DNA of 64,000 bases from CAYJAD01 sp964370835 (GCA_964370835.1 CAYJLO010000006.1:1-64000); one strand, 5' to 3'. Numbered from the stretch's first letter, positions 27,142-36,789 are shown. Notes: generated from the sequence alone by a model not told the origin. Numbers and translations are program-made.

Positions 27142-27271
27142 TGTCCATGTGCTCCTTTAACGCTATACGTTTTTTCAAGGCGCTTTGACCTTTGGCTAAA
27201 AAAGCCACATAGCCGCCAATTCCTATCCATACGGCCACATTGGCCATGAGTATCCATGTTGTACTTTCCAT
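27134..27271 (-). CDS. ccmD: Heme exporter protein D (CcmD), 45 aa
   Basis: A short frame that ORF calling with a usual length limit would miss. It encodes 45 aa with a single hydrophobic helix (AVWIGIGGYVAFL, about residues 13-25) and a Lys/Arg-rich cytoplasmic tail (ALKKRIALKEH). That is the CcmD pattern: a tiny membrane protein that holds the CcmABC/CcmE complex and helps release holo-CcmE. AAGGA precedes the ATG. It starts 15 bp after ccmC and overlaps the first TPR gene by eight bases. Confidence 0.85.
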   Translation of the reverse strand: MESTTWILMANVAVWIGIGGYVAFLAKGQSALKKRIALKEHMDNV

Positions 27272-27286
27272 ACATATATCCTTATC

Positions 27287-27967
27287 TTACGAAGAAAACT
27301 CTTCCCTTTGTGCCATGAACAATTCTTCCACTTGGGCTTCTTGCTCCAACTGCTTTTTACGGAAAAGCAATAAAGCCGCCCAAAGGATGCCAAAACTTGC
27401 AAGGCATACAAAAATGGTCACCTTCATGGCATCATCAAGCCCACCACCCTTGGAAGCGAACACCGCAGGGTGAATGGAACGCCACAAACGCGCCGACAAA
27501 AACACCAGTGGCACATCCACAAAGGCCACAATACCCACAACGGCGCGGATATTGGCATTGCGCGACTTGGGCATATCCAGCCCGCGCAAAATTAAATAGC
27601 CTGTGTATATGAACCACATGATGAGGGCCGTGGTTAAGCGTGGATCCCATGTCCACCACACGCCCCAAGAGTGCCGCGCCCAAATGGAGCCCGTCACAAT
27701 GGCCAATCCAGCACAAAGTACGCCCACCTCGGCACCGGCCTTTGCCAGTTCATCCCACCTGGGGGAGCGCGTTTTCAAATAAGCAATGGAGGCCACAAAA
27801 ACCACAAAAAAACTCACAAAAGACCACCAAGACAAGGGCAAATGGATATAAAATATCTTTTGCACCAAGCCCATATGAGCCTCTATGGGAGCGTATACAA
27901 AAATAAACCATTGGCTCACCACCATGGCCACGGTGCCCAAGAGGGCTAAAATAGCTACAAGGGGCAT
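27287..27967 (-). CDS. ccmC: Heme transporter CcmC
   Basis: Integral membrane protein with six helices that loads heme onto CcmE. The heme-handling tryptophan-rich motif WGVWWTWDPRLTT is present near residue 125, with flanking conserved histidines (HLPLSWW near 45 and RSIHPAVF near 185). Length of 226 aa matches the family. It begins immediately after the ccmB stop codon. Confidence 0.95.
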   Translation of the reverse strand: MPLVAILALLGTVAMVVSQWFIFVYAPIEAHMGLVQKIFYIHLPLSWWSFVSFFVVFVASIAYLKTRSPRWDELAKAGAEVGVLCAGLAIVTGSIWARHSWGVWWTWDPRLTTALIMWFIYTGYLILRGLDMPKSRNANIRAVVGIVAFVDVPLVFLSARLWRSIHPAVFASKGGGLDDAMKVTIFVCLASFGILWAALLLFRKKQLEQEAQVEELFMAQREEFSS

Positions 27968-28639
27968 TTAATCCTCCCCGGCATAAATATAATCAAAAAG
28001 GAGCAGGCCGGCCCCCAAAAAAAGGGCATCAAAGGCCAAAGCCACACCAAACCAATTTTCTAAACCTTCGGGCGTTGCTTGCGAAAAGCCCGCCGCCCCC
28101 ACGCGTATGCCTGCCAAAAGCAAGGGCACCAAGAGGGGGAATACAATGATGCTCAACAAAGACTCGCGCGCCGCTTGCCCTTGGGATAAGGCCCCAAGAA
28201 GCGAACCGCAAGCCGCCATGCCCACATCCACCAATAAGATGATGGCTAGGCCTTCCAACCACAATGGCGAAATGCTTTGCCCCAAAAAAATGATGGAAGC
28301 CGGCAAAAACACCGCTTGAGCCAATAAAATTAAGAGGAAACCGCTTATGCCCTTGGCCAGCCACACCACATATAAAGGTTGCGGCATGAGCAAAAGACCT
28401 TGGCGGGCATTGTTCACTTCTTCTATGCCATACAACATATTGAAAACCAACACTTGGCAAAAGGCCGAAGCCAACCAAAAGATGGCCGCCGCCCCTTGGG
28501 GCGACATGACAGAGCCCACCTCAAGGGATAGACTAAAGACAAAGAGTAAGAGCAAGCCCAGCAAAAGAGCTTGGATGAGCCCTTGCCCGCGGGCCAAGCG
28601 TATATCTTTACGGATAAGCGCCAATAGTGCTTTTAGCAT
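27968..28639 (-). CDS. ccmB: Heme ABC exporter permease CcmB
   Basis: Six-helix permease partner of CcmA; the complex uses ATP to release holo-CcmE from CcmC. Family signs are the N-terminal RKDIRLARGQG, FWLASAFCQVLVFNMLYGIEEVNN and the LVPLLLAGIRV segment. Length of 223 aa is normal. It overlaps the end of ccmA by seven bases and abuts ccmC. Confidence 0.94.
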   Translation of the reverse strand: MLKALLALIRKDIRLARGQGLIQALLLGLLLLFVFSLSLEVGSVMSPQGAAAIFWLASAFCQVLVFNMLYGIEEVNNARQGLLLMPQPLYVVWLAKGISGFLLILLAQAVFLPASIIFLGQSISPLWLEGLAIILLVDVGMAACGSLLGALSQGQAARESLLSIIVFPLLVPLLLAGIRVGAAGFSQATPEGLENWFGVALAFDALFLGAGLLLFDYIYAGED

Positions 28640-29280
28640 GATAATTCTGCCTTATCTTTGAGCTGTACGCGTGCTTTTTCAATATATAAACAAGCGTCGG
28701 CCATGGCACCATCGCTGTGCAAATCATGACTTATCCACACAATGGCGGCACCTTCTTGCTTGGCACTGAGCACTTCTTCACGCAACATCTGAGCAGAGCG
28801 CACATCAAGGCCGGTGCTGGGCTCGTCAAAAAGCCACAGCTTGGGCTTAAGCAAAAGCACCCTTGCCAAGTTCAAGCGTTGCGCCATGCCGCGCGAAAAA
28901 ACACCGGCTTTTTCCTCAGCAAAAGGCTGTAAATCTACCCTTTGCAAGACGGCATCAATGGCATCTTGCAAAGGGCCTTGTGTTTGTAAACCGTACATTT
29001 GTGCCCAAAAGGCCAAATTTTCGCTGGCAGTCAACGCCGGATACACAAAAGTGGCGTGGCCCAAATAGCCAAGCTCTTGCTCGCGCACATGCATAAGCAC
29101 CTGCCCCATGCTAGGCTGTGCCAAGCCTGCCATGAGGCGCATGAGGGTGGACTTGCCCGCCCCATTGGCACCCATGAGCAAGGTCACCGTGCCCGCTTGC
29201 ACAGAGAGGTTCACATCCTTAAGGATGCAACGCTGCCCAAAGAACTTGGTAACCTTTTGTAATTCCAGCACGGCTGTCAT
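28633..29280 (-). CDS. ccmA: Heme ABC exporter ATP-binding protein CcmA
   Basis: ATPase of the CcmAB complex. Walker A GANGAGKST (about 36-44), ABC signature FSRGMAQRLNLARVL (about 128-142; the family uses SRG rather than SGG), Walker B LWLFDEP and switch His in WISHD. 215 aa. It sits between ccmF and ccmB with a 9-bp gap to ccmF. Confidence 0.95.
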   Translation of the reverse strand: MTAVLELQKVTKFFGQRCILKDVNLSVQAGTVTLLMGANGAGKSTLMRLMAGLAQPSMGQVLMHVREQELGYLGHATFVYPALTASENLAFWAQMYGLQTQGPLQDAIDAVLQRVDLQPFAEEKAGVFSRGMAQRLNLARVLLLKPKLWLFDEPSTGLDVRSAQMLREEVLSAKQEGAAIVWISHDLHSDGAMADACLYIEKARVQLKDKAELSC

Positions 29281-29289
29281 ACGAAGCCT

Positions 29290-31218
29290 TTATGCCTGTT
29301 GCGGGCTGGTGTCTTCGTCCTCATCGGGCACCACGCTACGCTTGCGTCTGCGTAAGCCCAAAATGGGGAAAAGACACATGAGCGTGCCGCCCACCCAGAG
29401 CCAGTTGACCAAGGGATTGGAGCTTACTCGCAAGGACGCGCGTCCCGAGGCATCTATACCCAAGAGCGATGCATAAAATTCATTACCAAGACTGAAAATG
29501 GTGCTAGCTTCGGAGAATTTCATGCCGTCAAAATTATGATAGATACGCATTTGCGGTGCCAAAAGACCTTGTGTTTCTTGGTCTTCATTCAAGATCTGAA
29601 TGCGAGCCTCGAGGTATTCAAAGGTCTTCTCGCGCCCTTCGGCCATGTCCACCAAGACCACGGTATAATCGCCCACTTTACCCTGCTGACCTTTGCCAAG
29701 CACGAGGGTGGCTTCATCTTTATACGGGCCGGAGAAAGCCACACCAATGACGATGAGCAAAAGACCCAAGTGCACGCCATGTGCCGCCACTGCATTCATT
29801 TGCTTGCGCACAGACTTTTCCATCATGAGCAGACCCAAGGAAACCAGTGCCGCCACGGAAGCCGCCGTGGCCACAAAGGCCGTGGCTTGTCTGTAGCCTG
29901 TCATCCATAAAGCCATGGCTGTGAGGGCAAAGGTGGCCAATACTATGAGCAATTTCTTCATGTCGCGCACGCCGCCATTCCAGCCAAGCCATGGGCAGAA
30001 GGAGAAGATGGCCGCAATGAGGGCAAAGAGTGGCAAGCACACTTTATTATAGAAATTAGCGTCTAAGCCTTGCGATTGCGCCGACCAGAGCTTGGAAATG
30101 ATGGGCCATAAGGTACCTAAACAGATGATGATGGAAAGCAAAATAAGCACCCATGCCGTCACCACCAACATGCCTTCGCGGCTGTCAATGCCCACCAAGG
30201 ATTTGCGGCTGTTATAGCCCACCATGGCCACCACGGCACTGAGCAAGGTGCTGGCAATGATGAATACCAAGAGAGGCGTTCCCACGCCGCCATCACCAAA
30301 GGCGTGCACAGATTGCACCACGCCGCTACGCACCAAATAGGTGGCAAAGAAGGCAGAAACGGTGGTGAGCGCCATGAGGAAGACGTTGGCACGGCCCAGT
30401 TTGCCACGGCGCACTTGTATGATGGTGGTGTGCAAAGCCGCTGTACCTATGAGCCAAGGAATGATGGAAGCATTTTCCACCGGATCCCATGCCCAGTAGC
30501 CGCCCCAGCCCAGTTCCATATAGGCCCACCAAGCACCTAAAATGATGCCTGCCGTGAGGAAAAGCCATGCCCACAATGTGAAGGGGCGAGCCACAGTGAC
30601 CCAAGAGCCTTCAATTTCTTCATTGTCCGAAAGACATTGCGCCAGTGCCAAACAGCCGGGAATAACAAAACCGCCATAGCCCCAAAAGAGTAAGGGCGGA
30701 TGGAAAATCATGCCGGGGTTTTGTAAGAGGGGGTTAAGGCCTCTACCGTCGGCAGGTGCAGGCGTTTGAACTATAAAGGGGTTGCTCCAGCCCGTGAGCA
30801 AGAGTGCAAAAAAGGCCATGATGAGCAAGAAGAAAATCCAGAACCAAAGGCGGGTTTCTTCGGTGAGCTTTTTATACGATGGGGTGAAGGAAAAACACGT
30901 TCCTGCCACAGCCACCGACAAGGCCCAAAAGAGCAAGGACCCAGGTTGACCGGCCCAGAAAGCCGTTAAGCGGTAGAATGTGGGTAACAATTTATCTGTG
31001 TAACTGGCCACATACACCACGGAAAAATCATTCCAGTACAGGGCATGTAAGAGCAAGGCAGAAGCCAGAACCAAGGCAAAGGTCATGATGGCTTGGGCTT
31101 TTTCCACCAGCCACAAGGCTTGGGCGCGCCCTTGATAGAGCTGCATCACCGCAAGACCTGCGCCACCAAGGCTGGTTAATAATGCCAAGATAAGCATGGC
31201 ATAGGCAAATATATACAT
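29290..31218 (-). CDS. ccmF: Cytochrome c heme lyase CcmF
   Basis: Large membrane protein of the heme ligase: takes heme from holo-CcmE and attaches it to CxxCH cytochromes. Many helices, the tryptophan-rich motif GWGGYWAWDPVENAS near residue 230, and conserved histidines (FHPPLLFWGY, and HGVHLGL in the C-terminal third). The start at 31218 has GGGAG five bases upstream; the frame extends to 31266, but that ATG has no SD. At 642 aa the length is normal. CcmH, the usual partner, is not in the window. Confidence 0.94.
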   Translation of the reverse strand: MYIFAYAMLILALLTSLGGAGLAVMQLYQGRAQALWLVEKAQAIMTFALVLASALLLHALYWNDFSVVYVASYTDKLLPTFYRLTAFWAGQPGSLLFWALSVAVAGTCFSFTPSYKKLTEETRLWFWIFFLLIMAFFALLLTGWSNPFIVQTPAPADGRGLNPLLQNPGMIFHPPLLFWGYGGFVIPGCLALAQCLSDNEEIEGSWVTVARPFTLWAWLFLTAGIILGAWWAYMELGWGGYWAWDPVENASIIPWLIGTAALHTTIIQVRRGKLGRANVFLMALTTVSAFFATYLVRSGVVQSVHAFGDGGVGTPLLVFIIASTLLSAVVAMVGYNSRKSLVGIDSREGMLVVTAWVLILLSIIICLGTLWPIISKLWSAQSQGLDANFYNKVCLPLFALIAAIFSFCPWLGWNGGVRDMKKLLIVLATFALTAMALWMTGYRQATAFVATAASVAALVSLGLLMMEKSVRKQMNAVAAHGVHLGLLLIVIGVAFSGPYKDEATLVLGKGQQGKVGDYTVVLVDMAEGREKTFEYLEARIQILNEDQETQGLLAPQMRIYHNFDGMKFSEASTIFSLGNEFYASLLGIDASGRASLRVSSNPLVNWLWVGGTLMCLFPILGLRRRKRSVVPDEDEDTSPQQA

Positions 31219-31326
31219 AAAGACTCCCAATTGGCTAAATTTATGAGCACGCCAAAAAAGATTCATGAATAATTCATAAATCTTTAAGGCAAAATAAAGG
31301 CTAACAGCTAGGCTGTGCGCTTAGGT

Positions 31327-31737
31327 TTAGGTACGATTTTCTTTTTCGTATTTGGACGGACATTTGGTCATGAGGCTCTTGGCGCTGAAAACACCGTCCT
31401 GCCCAAGACCACCTTCAATTATTACCTCTGCGCCGGCTTTAAAGGTGTCGGGTACAGCACCGCTGTAGCGCACCAAAAGCGTCTGGTCGGCATGTTCTGC
31501 GTCCACCAAGCGAAAGGATACACCGGGAGCCTCGGTGGAGGGGTGTAAGTCTTTTTCGCTGACGGTACCGAACAATCTGGCAGCTTGTAATTTTGAAGAG
31601 TCGGCGGCCAAGGCTTCAGACACATTCAAAAAATAAATACTATTTTCTGAAAGCCCCGAATACACCAAGTAGCCGGCACCACTCAAAAACAAGAGAAGGG
31701 CCACTATATACACATGGGTTGATTTCTTTTTTGCCAT
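31327..31737 (-). CDS. ccmE: Heme chaperone CcmE with Cys in place of His (CxxxY type)
   Basis: Periplasmic membrane-anchored protein that binds heme covalently and passes it to CcmF. One N-terminal helix (about 9-27), then an OB-fold (about 45-120) with FRLVDAEHADQTLLVRYSGAVPD, matching the family. The heme-binding site reads KCPSKYE, so the attachment residue is Cys126 with Tyr130, not the HxxxY of E. coli. This CxxxY variant is known from Desulfovibrio and some archaea and supports the taxonomic call. First gene of the ccm operon. Confidence 0.93.
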   Translation of the reverse strand: MAKKKSTHVYIVALLLFLSGAGYLVYSGLSENSIYFLNVSEALAADSSKLQAARLFGTVSEKDLHPSTEAPGVSFRLVDAEHADQTLLVRYSGAVPDTFKAGAEVIIEGGLGQDGVFSAKSLMTKCPSKYEKENRT

Positions 31738-31807
31738 AGAATTTCCTATGAGTTGCGAGTTGCGTTAACTAAGAATTACTCTTAATAAGCCCGCAAGGTC
31801 AAGCTTT

Positions 31808-32851
31808 TCATACTTTTTGCGTTGCTGCCTTGCGCCTTGCTCTGGCAAGTTCTTGTAAATCTGCCACAGCATCGCTTTCGTCCACAATTTCGCGTCCTAA
31901 AATTTCCTCTAAGACATCCTCTAAAGAGACCACGCCAGCCAGTCCGCCGTACTCATCCAATACGACACAAAGGTGCATGCGTGAATTCAAAAAGTTTTGC
32001 AAAAGCTTATCCAAGGTGAGGCTTTCTTGTACAAATTGCACAGGAATCATAATGTCACCAAGGGTACAATCCTTGCCCTTGCATTCTTGGCCTTGCGCCA
32101 AATACTTGGCCAAGGTGCGCCGTTCTACAAGACCCACTATGTCTTCATTATCATCGGCAAAAATGGGTATACGGCTAAAGTGCCAAATGTCCGGTTGGGA
32201 GCAAGCTTCCTTGAGTTCAAGGTCTGCCTCCAAAGAAAAAACCACCGTTCTTGGCGTCATGATGTCCCACACGCGTTTTCTCTCAAGAGAGAGTACATTG
32301 CGTATGGTGCTTTCGGCATAAGGCTGAATCATGCCGGCCTTGCGAGAAAGCGATGTTACTGCGCGAATGTCATCTTCCGACATTTGCGGGCCATCAGTGG
32401 CTGGAGAAAAAAGTCTTGTAATACAAGAAGAAAGCCAAATGATGGGGGTGAGCAATTTGGTAATGCCAAAAAGCGGTCTTGCCAGCACCGTGGATACGGG
32501 ATTGGCGTAAAGCACACCCAAGGTTTTGGGAATAATTTCGCCAAAAATAAGTATAAGACAGGTGAAAATGGCGGCAAAAACACCCATATATACAGAGTCA
32601 AAAACAGTAGAAAAAGCCGCACCGGCCACAGCAGAACCGGCCGTATTGGCCACGGTATTCAATGTGAGCACGGCGGCAATGGGTTTTTCCACTTGCGAGC
32701 GCATTTGAAAAAGTAATTCTCCGGAAAGCTTGCCTTTTTTGCGAAGCTCCTCAATGTGGGCCCACGATACAGAGTACAACATGGTTTCCGTAAGGGAGCA
32801 AATGGCAGAAATGATAAGCGCAGCCGCCACAGCTAGCACCAATGTAAGCAT
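31808..32851 (-). CDS. CNNM (DUF21) membrane protein with CBS domain pair
   Basis: Member of the CNNM/CorB-HlyC family, thought to take part in Mg2+ or other divalent cation export. The DUF21 domain has four helices (about 1-150) with SLTETMLYS and GEIIPKTLG, followed by a CBS pair (about 205-330; MTPRTVVFSLEADL and VLDEYGGLAGVVSLEDVLEEILG). The protein ends at 347 aa and lacks the C-terminal CorC_HlyC domain that longer members carry. It lies 70 bp upstream of ccmE, reading the same way, and may be a separate unit. Confidence 0.85.
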   Translation of the reverse strand: MLTLVLAVAAALIISAICSLTETMLYSVSWAHIEELRKKGKLSGELLFQMRSQVEKPIAAVLTLNTVANTAGSAVAGAAFSTVFDSVYMGVFAAIFTCLILIFGEIIPKTLGVLYANPVSTVLARPLFGITKLLTPIIWLSSCITRLFSPATDGPQMSEDDIRAVTSLSRKAGMIQPYAESTIRNVLSLERKRVWDIMTPRTVVFSLEADLELKEACSQPDIWHFSRIPIFADDNEDIVGLVERRTLAKYLAQGQECKGKDCTLGDIMIPVQFVQESLTLDKLLQNFLNSRMHLCVVLDEYGGLAGVVSLEDVLEEILGREIVDESDAVADLQELARARRKAATQKV

Positions 32852-33169
32852 ATAATTTTCCTAGTATTGATTATAGGCATGCGCACAAAGCGCAAAACCC
32901 TTATATTTTCATTGTACATACAATGCTTTGCTAAAGAAAGCAAATATCTTTTATATACTCTTTTTATGCAAGAATGCTCCATGAAAATACCTATTACATG
33001 AAAATACTTTCTGCCAAAACTCATCTTTTTATTATAAATCATGTTATTATACATAATTTATATTCTGACGCACGCCATTCTTTTAATCTTACCCTGCCAC
33101 CTCAGCAGGGGGAAATTTTTCCATAAAAAAGGGCGCACAAGGCGCCCCATTCATTTCTAACCTAAAACC
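32852..33169. other. Intergenic region between CNNM gene and dctP
   Basis: 318 bases, very AT-rich to the left. It contains a small hairpin (CCCTGC at 33092-33097 with GCAGGG at 33105-33110) without a T-run and the dctP terminator at the right end. No gene is supported; minus-strand frames here have no SD or family resemblance. Confidence 0.5.
33125..33147 (-). terminator. Terminator of the TRAP transporter operon
   Basis: GGGCGC (33131-33136) pairs with GCGCCC (33142-33147) around a five-base loop, and six T follow on the minus strand, just after the dctP stop. Confidence 0.85.
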
Positions 33170-34174
33170 TTATTTCCACTCGGGCTTGCCAGCTGCTTTC
33201 AAGAAAGCATTGATGGCATCTTTTCCGCCCACAAATTCAGCCATTTCGGGCCAAACGATGTCCATGGCGGCTTTTTTCCACTTTTCTTCGTCTTCAAGTT
33301 GGTCAATTTGCACGCCCATCTTGATGAGTTCTGCTTTAACCTTGGAACCTTCGTCCACTTGGTATTGATATACAGCATCTTGAGCGGCCTTACCGCCGGC
33401 AACGATGAGAGCTTGATCTTCTTTGCTCATTTTTCTGAACACGCGCTCAGAAGCGATGAGTGGTTGTAATTGATAGGTGTAGTGTACTTCGGTGATGTAC
33501 TTTTGATTTGCTTCATGGAACTTCATGGCTTTGAAACCGATGTAACCATAGCATTGGCCGTCCACAACGCCTTGTTGTAAGGATGTGAAGGTTTCAGACC
33601 ATGCGATGGGCACAGGGCTACCGCCAAAGGCTTTGTAGGCAGCCAAAAGCACGGCGCTTTGTGGCACGCGGAACTTTAAGCCCTTGATATCTTCCATTTT
33701 CTTAATGGGACGCACGGAGTTGGAAATATAACGGAAGTCGGTATATGTCCACGTTAAAATACGGAAGCCCGCCTTGGTGGCATAGCTATTCATGAGGTCG
33801 GATGCAGGGCCACTGGTGGCGGTGCGCACTTGCTCTAAATTATCGAAAAGGTAGGGCAAGGTGAGCACACCCATTTGCTTGGAAAAAGGCACCAAGTTGG
33901 CAATACCTACCACACAAAAGTCCAACGTACCGGCGCGAACATTGTGAATGGTTTCGGTTTCATCACCAAGGGCAGATGAGAAGAACAATTGCACTTCATA
34001 TTTACCCTTACCATTTTCTTCCACATACTTTTTAAAGGCCTTGGCGGCAAAACCTTGCTCGGAGTCTTCTGGGTCGCCCACAGCCACTTTTAACACTTTA
34101 GCTGCATACGCTTCGGAAAAAGAACCAAAGCAAAACAAAGATAAAGCCAAAACTAATAAAGATAAACGCTTCAT
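33170..34174 (-). CDS. dctP: TRAP transporter substrate-binding protein DctP
   Basis: Periplasmic receptor of a tripartite ATP-independent transporter for an organic acid. Signal peptide about 1-25 (ending AYAA). Family motifs include LGDETETIHNVRAGTLDFCVVG, and the carboxylate-clamping Arg is R169 in GLKFRVP. Length of 334 aa is normal. AAGGAG precedes the ATG. It is the last gene of a dctQ-dctM-dctP unit; the substrate (a C4-dicarboxylate, another carboxylate or a sulfonate) cannot be told. Confidence 0.93.
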   Translation of the reverse strand: MKRLSLLVLALSLFCFGSFSEAYAAKVLKVAVGDPEDSEQGFAAKAFKKYVEENGKGKYEVQLFFSSALGDETETIHNVRAGTLDFCVVGIANLVPFSKQMGVLTLPYLFDNLEQVRTATSGPASDLMNSYATKAGFRILTWTYTDFRYISNSVRPIKKMEDIKGLKFRVPQSAVLLAAYKAFGGSPVPIAWSETFTSLQQGVVDGQCYGYIGFKAMKFHEANQKYITEVHYTYQLQPLIASERVFRKMSKEDQALIVAGGKAAQDAVYQYQVDEGSKVKAELIKMGVQIDQLEDEEKWKKAAMDIVWPEMAEFVGGKDAINAFLKAAGKPEWK

Positions 34175-34240
34175 TTTCTCTCCTTTTCAAGATGAACTTA
34201 TATTTAACCCTAACAACTAGGGGTAAATGCATATAAAGTT

Positions 34241-35551
34241 TTACATGGCACCAAGTTTCACCATATTAGGCAACCACAGCACCAATTGCGGGAAAACCAC
34301 CAGTAAAATAATGACCAGCACGTTCACAGCCATCATGGGCAAGGCCTTCACGGCCAGTTCTTCCAAACTGACCTTGGAAATACCCGAGGCAATGAAGAGA
34401 TTTTCTCCCAGCGGCGGCGATGAGAAGCCCACACCGCAACAACACACCAAGATGACACCAAAGTGAATGGGATCCACCCCATAGGCCACCATGACGGGCA
34501 AAAGCACCGGTGTCACCAAGAGGATAAGAGCCAAGGTTTCCATGAACATGCCAAGGAATAAGAGCAAGATAACCACAAAGGCCCACACCACAGCCACATT
34601 ATCTGTATAGGCTAAAATCCATGCGGCAATTTCCGCGGGGATGCGATATTCGGTTAAAATACGTCCAAAGGCATAGGCCGTGAACACCAGCACCAGCACA
34701 CGACCCGTGAGCCAAGAGGTGGTTTTGAGGCAATTCATGAAACTATGGAAAGTCAATTCCTTATGGACGAAAACACCTATAAATATGGTGTACATAATGG
34801 CCACAACGGCGGCTTCTGTGGGGGTAAACCAACCGGCATAAATACCACCCAAGATGATGACCGGAGCCATGACAGACCAAAAGCCATCCTTCACAGAATG
34901 CTTAAGGCTTGAGGCAGACCATTGCACAGTGCCTGTAGTTTGTAAATTACGACAAAGATAGACATGCAAGAGACTTAAACCCAGGGCAATGAGTATACCG
35001 GGGATGATGCCGCCCATGAACATCTTGGTGATGGATTGCTGACCGGACACACCATAGATAACCATGGGGATACTGGGCGGAATAACAATGCCCACACCGC
35101 CTGCCGTGGCCGTGGTGGCTGCGGCATAACCGGGGTCATACCCGCGCTTGGTCATGGCCGGAATCATGAGCATGCCCACCGCCGCCGTGGTGGCAGGGCC
35201 GGAGCCGGAAATGGCACCAAAAAATACGCATGATAATGCCGTGGACACTGCCAAGCCGCCGGGAATGGGACCCACAATGTTTTCAGCAATATGTACCAAC
35301 CGCCGCGACATGCCGGCGCATTCCATGAGGGCTCCTGCCAGCACAAAACACGGCAATGCCATGAGCGGAAAGGACGTCATGGATGAAAAGGCCATTTGAA
35401 TCATATTACTAAGGTCGGTACCCACCACCACAAAACTGAGCATGGCAGAAATACCAAGGGCCACCATGATGGGCGTGCCAAGGAGCAAGAGCACCGAAAA
35501 AGACACAAAGAGGATTTGCGCTATTTGGGCCGAAGTTATATCGGGTATCAT
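34241..35551 (-). CDS. dctM: TRAP transporter large permease DctM
   Basis: Twelve-helix sodium-driven permease. Typical stretches are LFVSFSVLLLLGTPIMVALG at the start, ISGSGPATTAAVGMLMIPAM with the conserved SGS, TATAGGVGIVIPPSIPMVIYG, and PPLGENLF near the C-terminus. Length of 436 aa is standard. Its ATG overlaps the dctQ stop codon, with GGAGAA upstream inside dctQ. Confidence 0.95.
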   Translation of the reverse strand: MIPDITSAQIAQILFVSFSVLLLLGTPIMVALGISAMLSFVVVGTDLSNMIQMAFSSMTSFPLMALPCFVLAGALMECAGMSRRLVHIAENIVGPIPGGLAVSTALSCVFFGAISGSGPATTAAVGMLMIPAMTKRGYDPGYAAATTATAGGVGIVIPPSIPMVIYGVSGQQSITKMFMGGIIPGILIALGLSLLHVYLCRNLQTTGTVQWSASSLKHSVKDGFWSVMAPVIILGGIYAGWFTPTEAAVVAIMYTIFIGVFVHKELTFHSFMNCLKTTSWLTGRVLVLVFTAYAFGRILTEYRIPAEIAAWILAYTDNVAVVWAFVVILLLFLGMFMETLALILLVTPVLLPVMVAYGVDPIHFGVILVCCCGVGFSSPPLGENLFIASGISKVSLEELAVKALPMMAVNVLVIILLVVFPQLVLWLPNMVKLGAM

Positions 35552-36096
35552 ACGTCTTCTCCTTTATCGGCCAAAATATGTCTACTTTCTTCAATGGCGG
35601 CTTGATCCGGATCTTCTATTTCTTGGTGAAGGACAAATTTAATGAAATTCACCTGAATAATGCGTATGGCCATGAGACAAAAAGCTATGGGGAACACCAT
35701 ATATACATAGGCTAGATTCCAGTCCAATGCCGCTGTATAATAAGGGAATTCAGCCAAGTCGAGCACACTCAAATAGCCATAATAGGCCATGGCAAGACTA
35801 AAGCCAATCCACAGCACATCACCGATGAAAATACATACTGTGGAGATGATGGGCGGGAATTTATTAAATTGCATGGTGACGCGATTTAATGCGGCAAGAC
35901 GAGTGGCGTAGGAGGCACCAAACAGGATGAACCAAATAAAAGCAAAGCGGGCGATCTCTTCGGTCCAATACAAGGACTGGTCTATGGCACGCAAAATTAT
36001 TTGCATAAAAATGGTGACCACAAAAAAGACCAATAAAAACTGACAAATGTAACTTTCGAAGTGATCCAAAAAGGCAAGTAAAGCTTTTTTAAACAT
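35548..36096 (-). CDS. dctQ: TRAP transporter small permease DctQ
   Basis: Four-helix membrane subunit that joins DctM and helps bind DctP. The family motif RFAFIWFILFGASYATR (about residues 48-64, including the conserved E-x-RF context) is clear. Length is 182 aa, with an acidic C-terminal tail. GAGG precedes the ATG at 36096. First gene of the TRAP unit. Confidence 0.92.
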   Translation of the reverse strand: MFKKALLAFLDHFESYICQFLLVFFVVTIFMQIILRAIDQSLYWTEEIARFAFIWFILFGASYATRLAALNRVTMQFNKFPPIISTVCIFIGDVLWIGFSLAMAYYGYLSVLDLAEFPYYTAALDWNLAYVYMVFPIAFCLMAIRIIQVNFIKFVLHQEIEDPDQAAIEESRHILADKGEDV

Positions 36097-36789
36097 AGCA
36101 CCTCACAAAGAGCGCCGGTACAGCGTGCGTTACAGGTTGAGTTAAACGCATGATGGCACGAGAACCCTACCTTGTCAATAAGCATTCATTTTGACATGGA
36201 CTTCTTTATCAGAAAAGCAATTTTTCCAGCATATTGTGATAATTCATAGTTAATTACTATTTTTCCCAAGAGACATTTTTCCACTGTGTCGTAATTTCCA
36301 TATTTAAGAAAAAAGGCTTTCTACCTTACGGTATCGCCCTTTTTTAGACCATTTTACGCACAAAAAAAGCTTTTTCAGCCCTGTTCATTTTTTTCACATA
36401 TACATTTTGGTAGAAAACAAAAAAATATTTTTTTGTCAAAAAAACCTAAAAAAATTCATTGAGCCACTGTTGCCTTAAGATGTCTCCAGTGCACAATATC
36501 CAATGAGTGCTCAAACAGTACTTTTTCAGAAAAATTTAACCAATTATGCCTTCTAGGAAAGCTTTTTTAAGGAAATAGTATTGCAAAAGACAGAAAAGTC
36601 ATATATTGCTTCACAGAAGTACAACTTTTCATCCACTCATGGGGGAGACACAGAAAATCACTTTTATTACAAACTGTTATAAATAGCTATGTGTATATCT
36701 GAGGCCCAAGGTACAAAGAGTGAAAAAACTCTGTATCAGAAACACCGCAGTAAACATCTAACAGACAGGTGATCTAAAAGGAGACAGCC
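36097..36789. other. Long AT-rich intergenic region between divergent dctQMP and gdhA
   Basis: 693 bases with no protein gene that I can support. It carries the promoters of both neighbours, which I cannot place with confidence, and one terminator-like hairpin (36309-36345) far from any gene end. That hairpin makes a small untranslated RNA possible. No riboswitch class was recognised. Confidence 0.5.
36309..36345. terminator. Orphan terminator-like hairpin
   Basis: AAAAAAGG on the left and CCTTTTTT on the right, with an inner TACC/GGTA stem. It has T-runs in either direction. It lies about 210 bp upstream of dctQ and 440 bp upstream of gdhA, so it does not end either gene. Confidence 0.55.
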
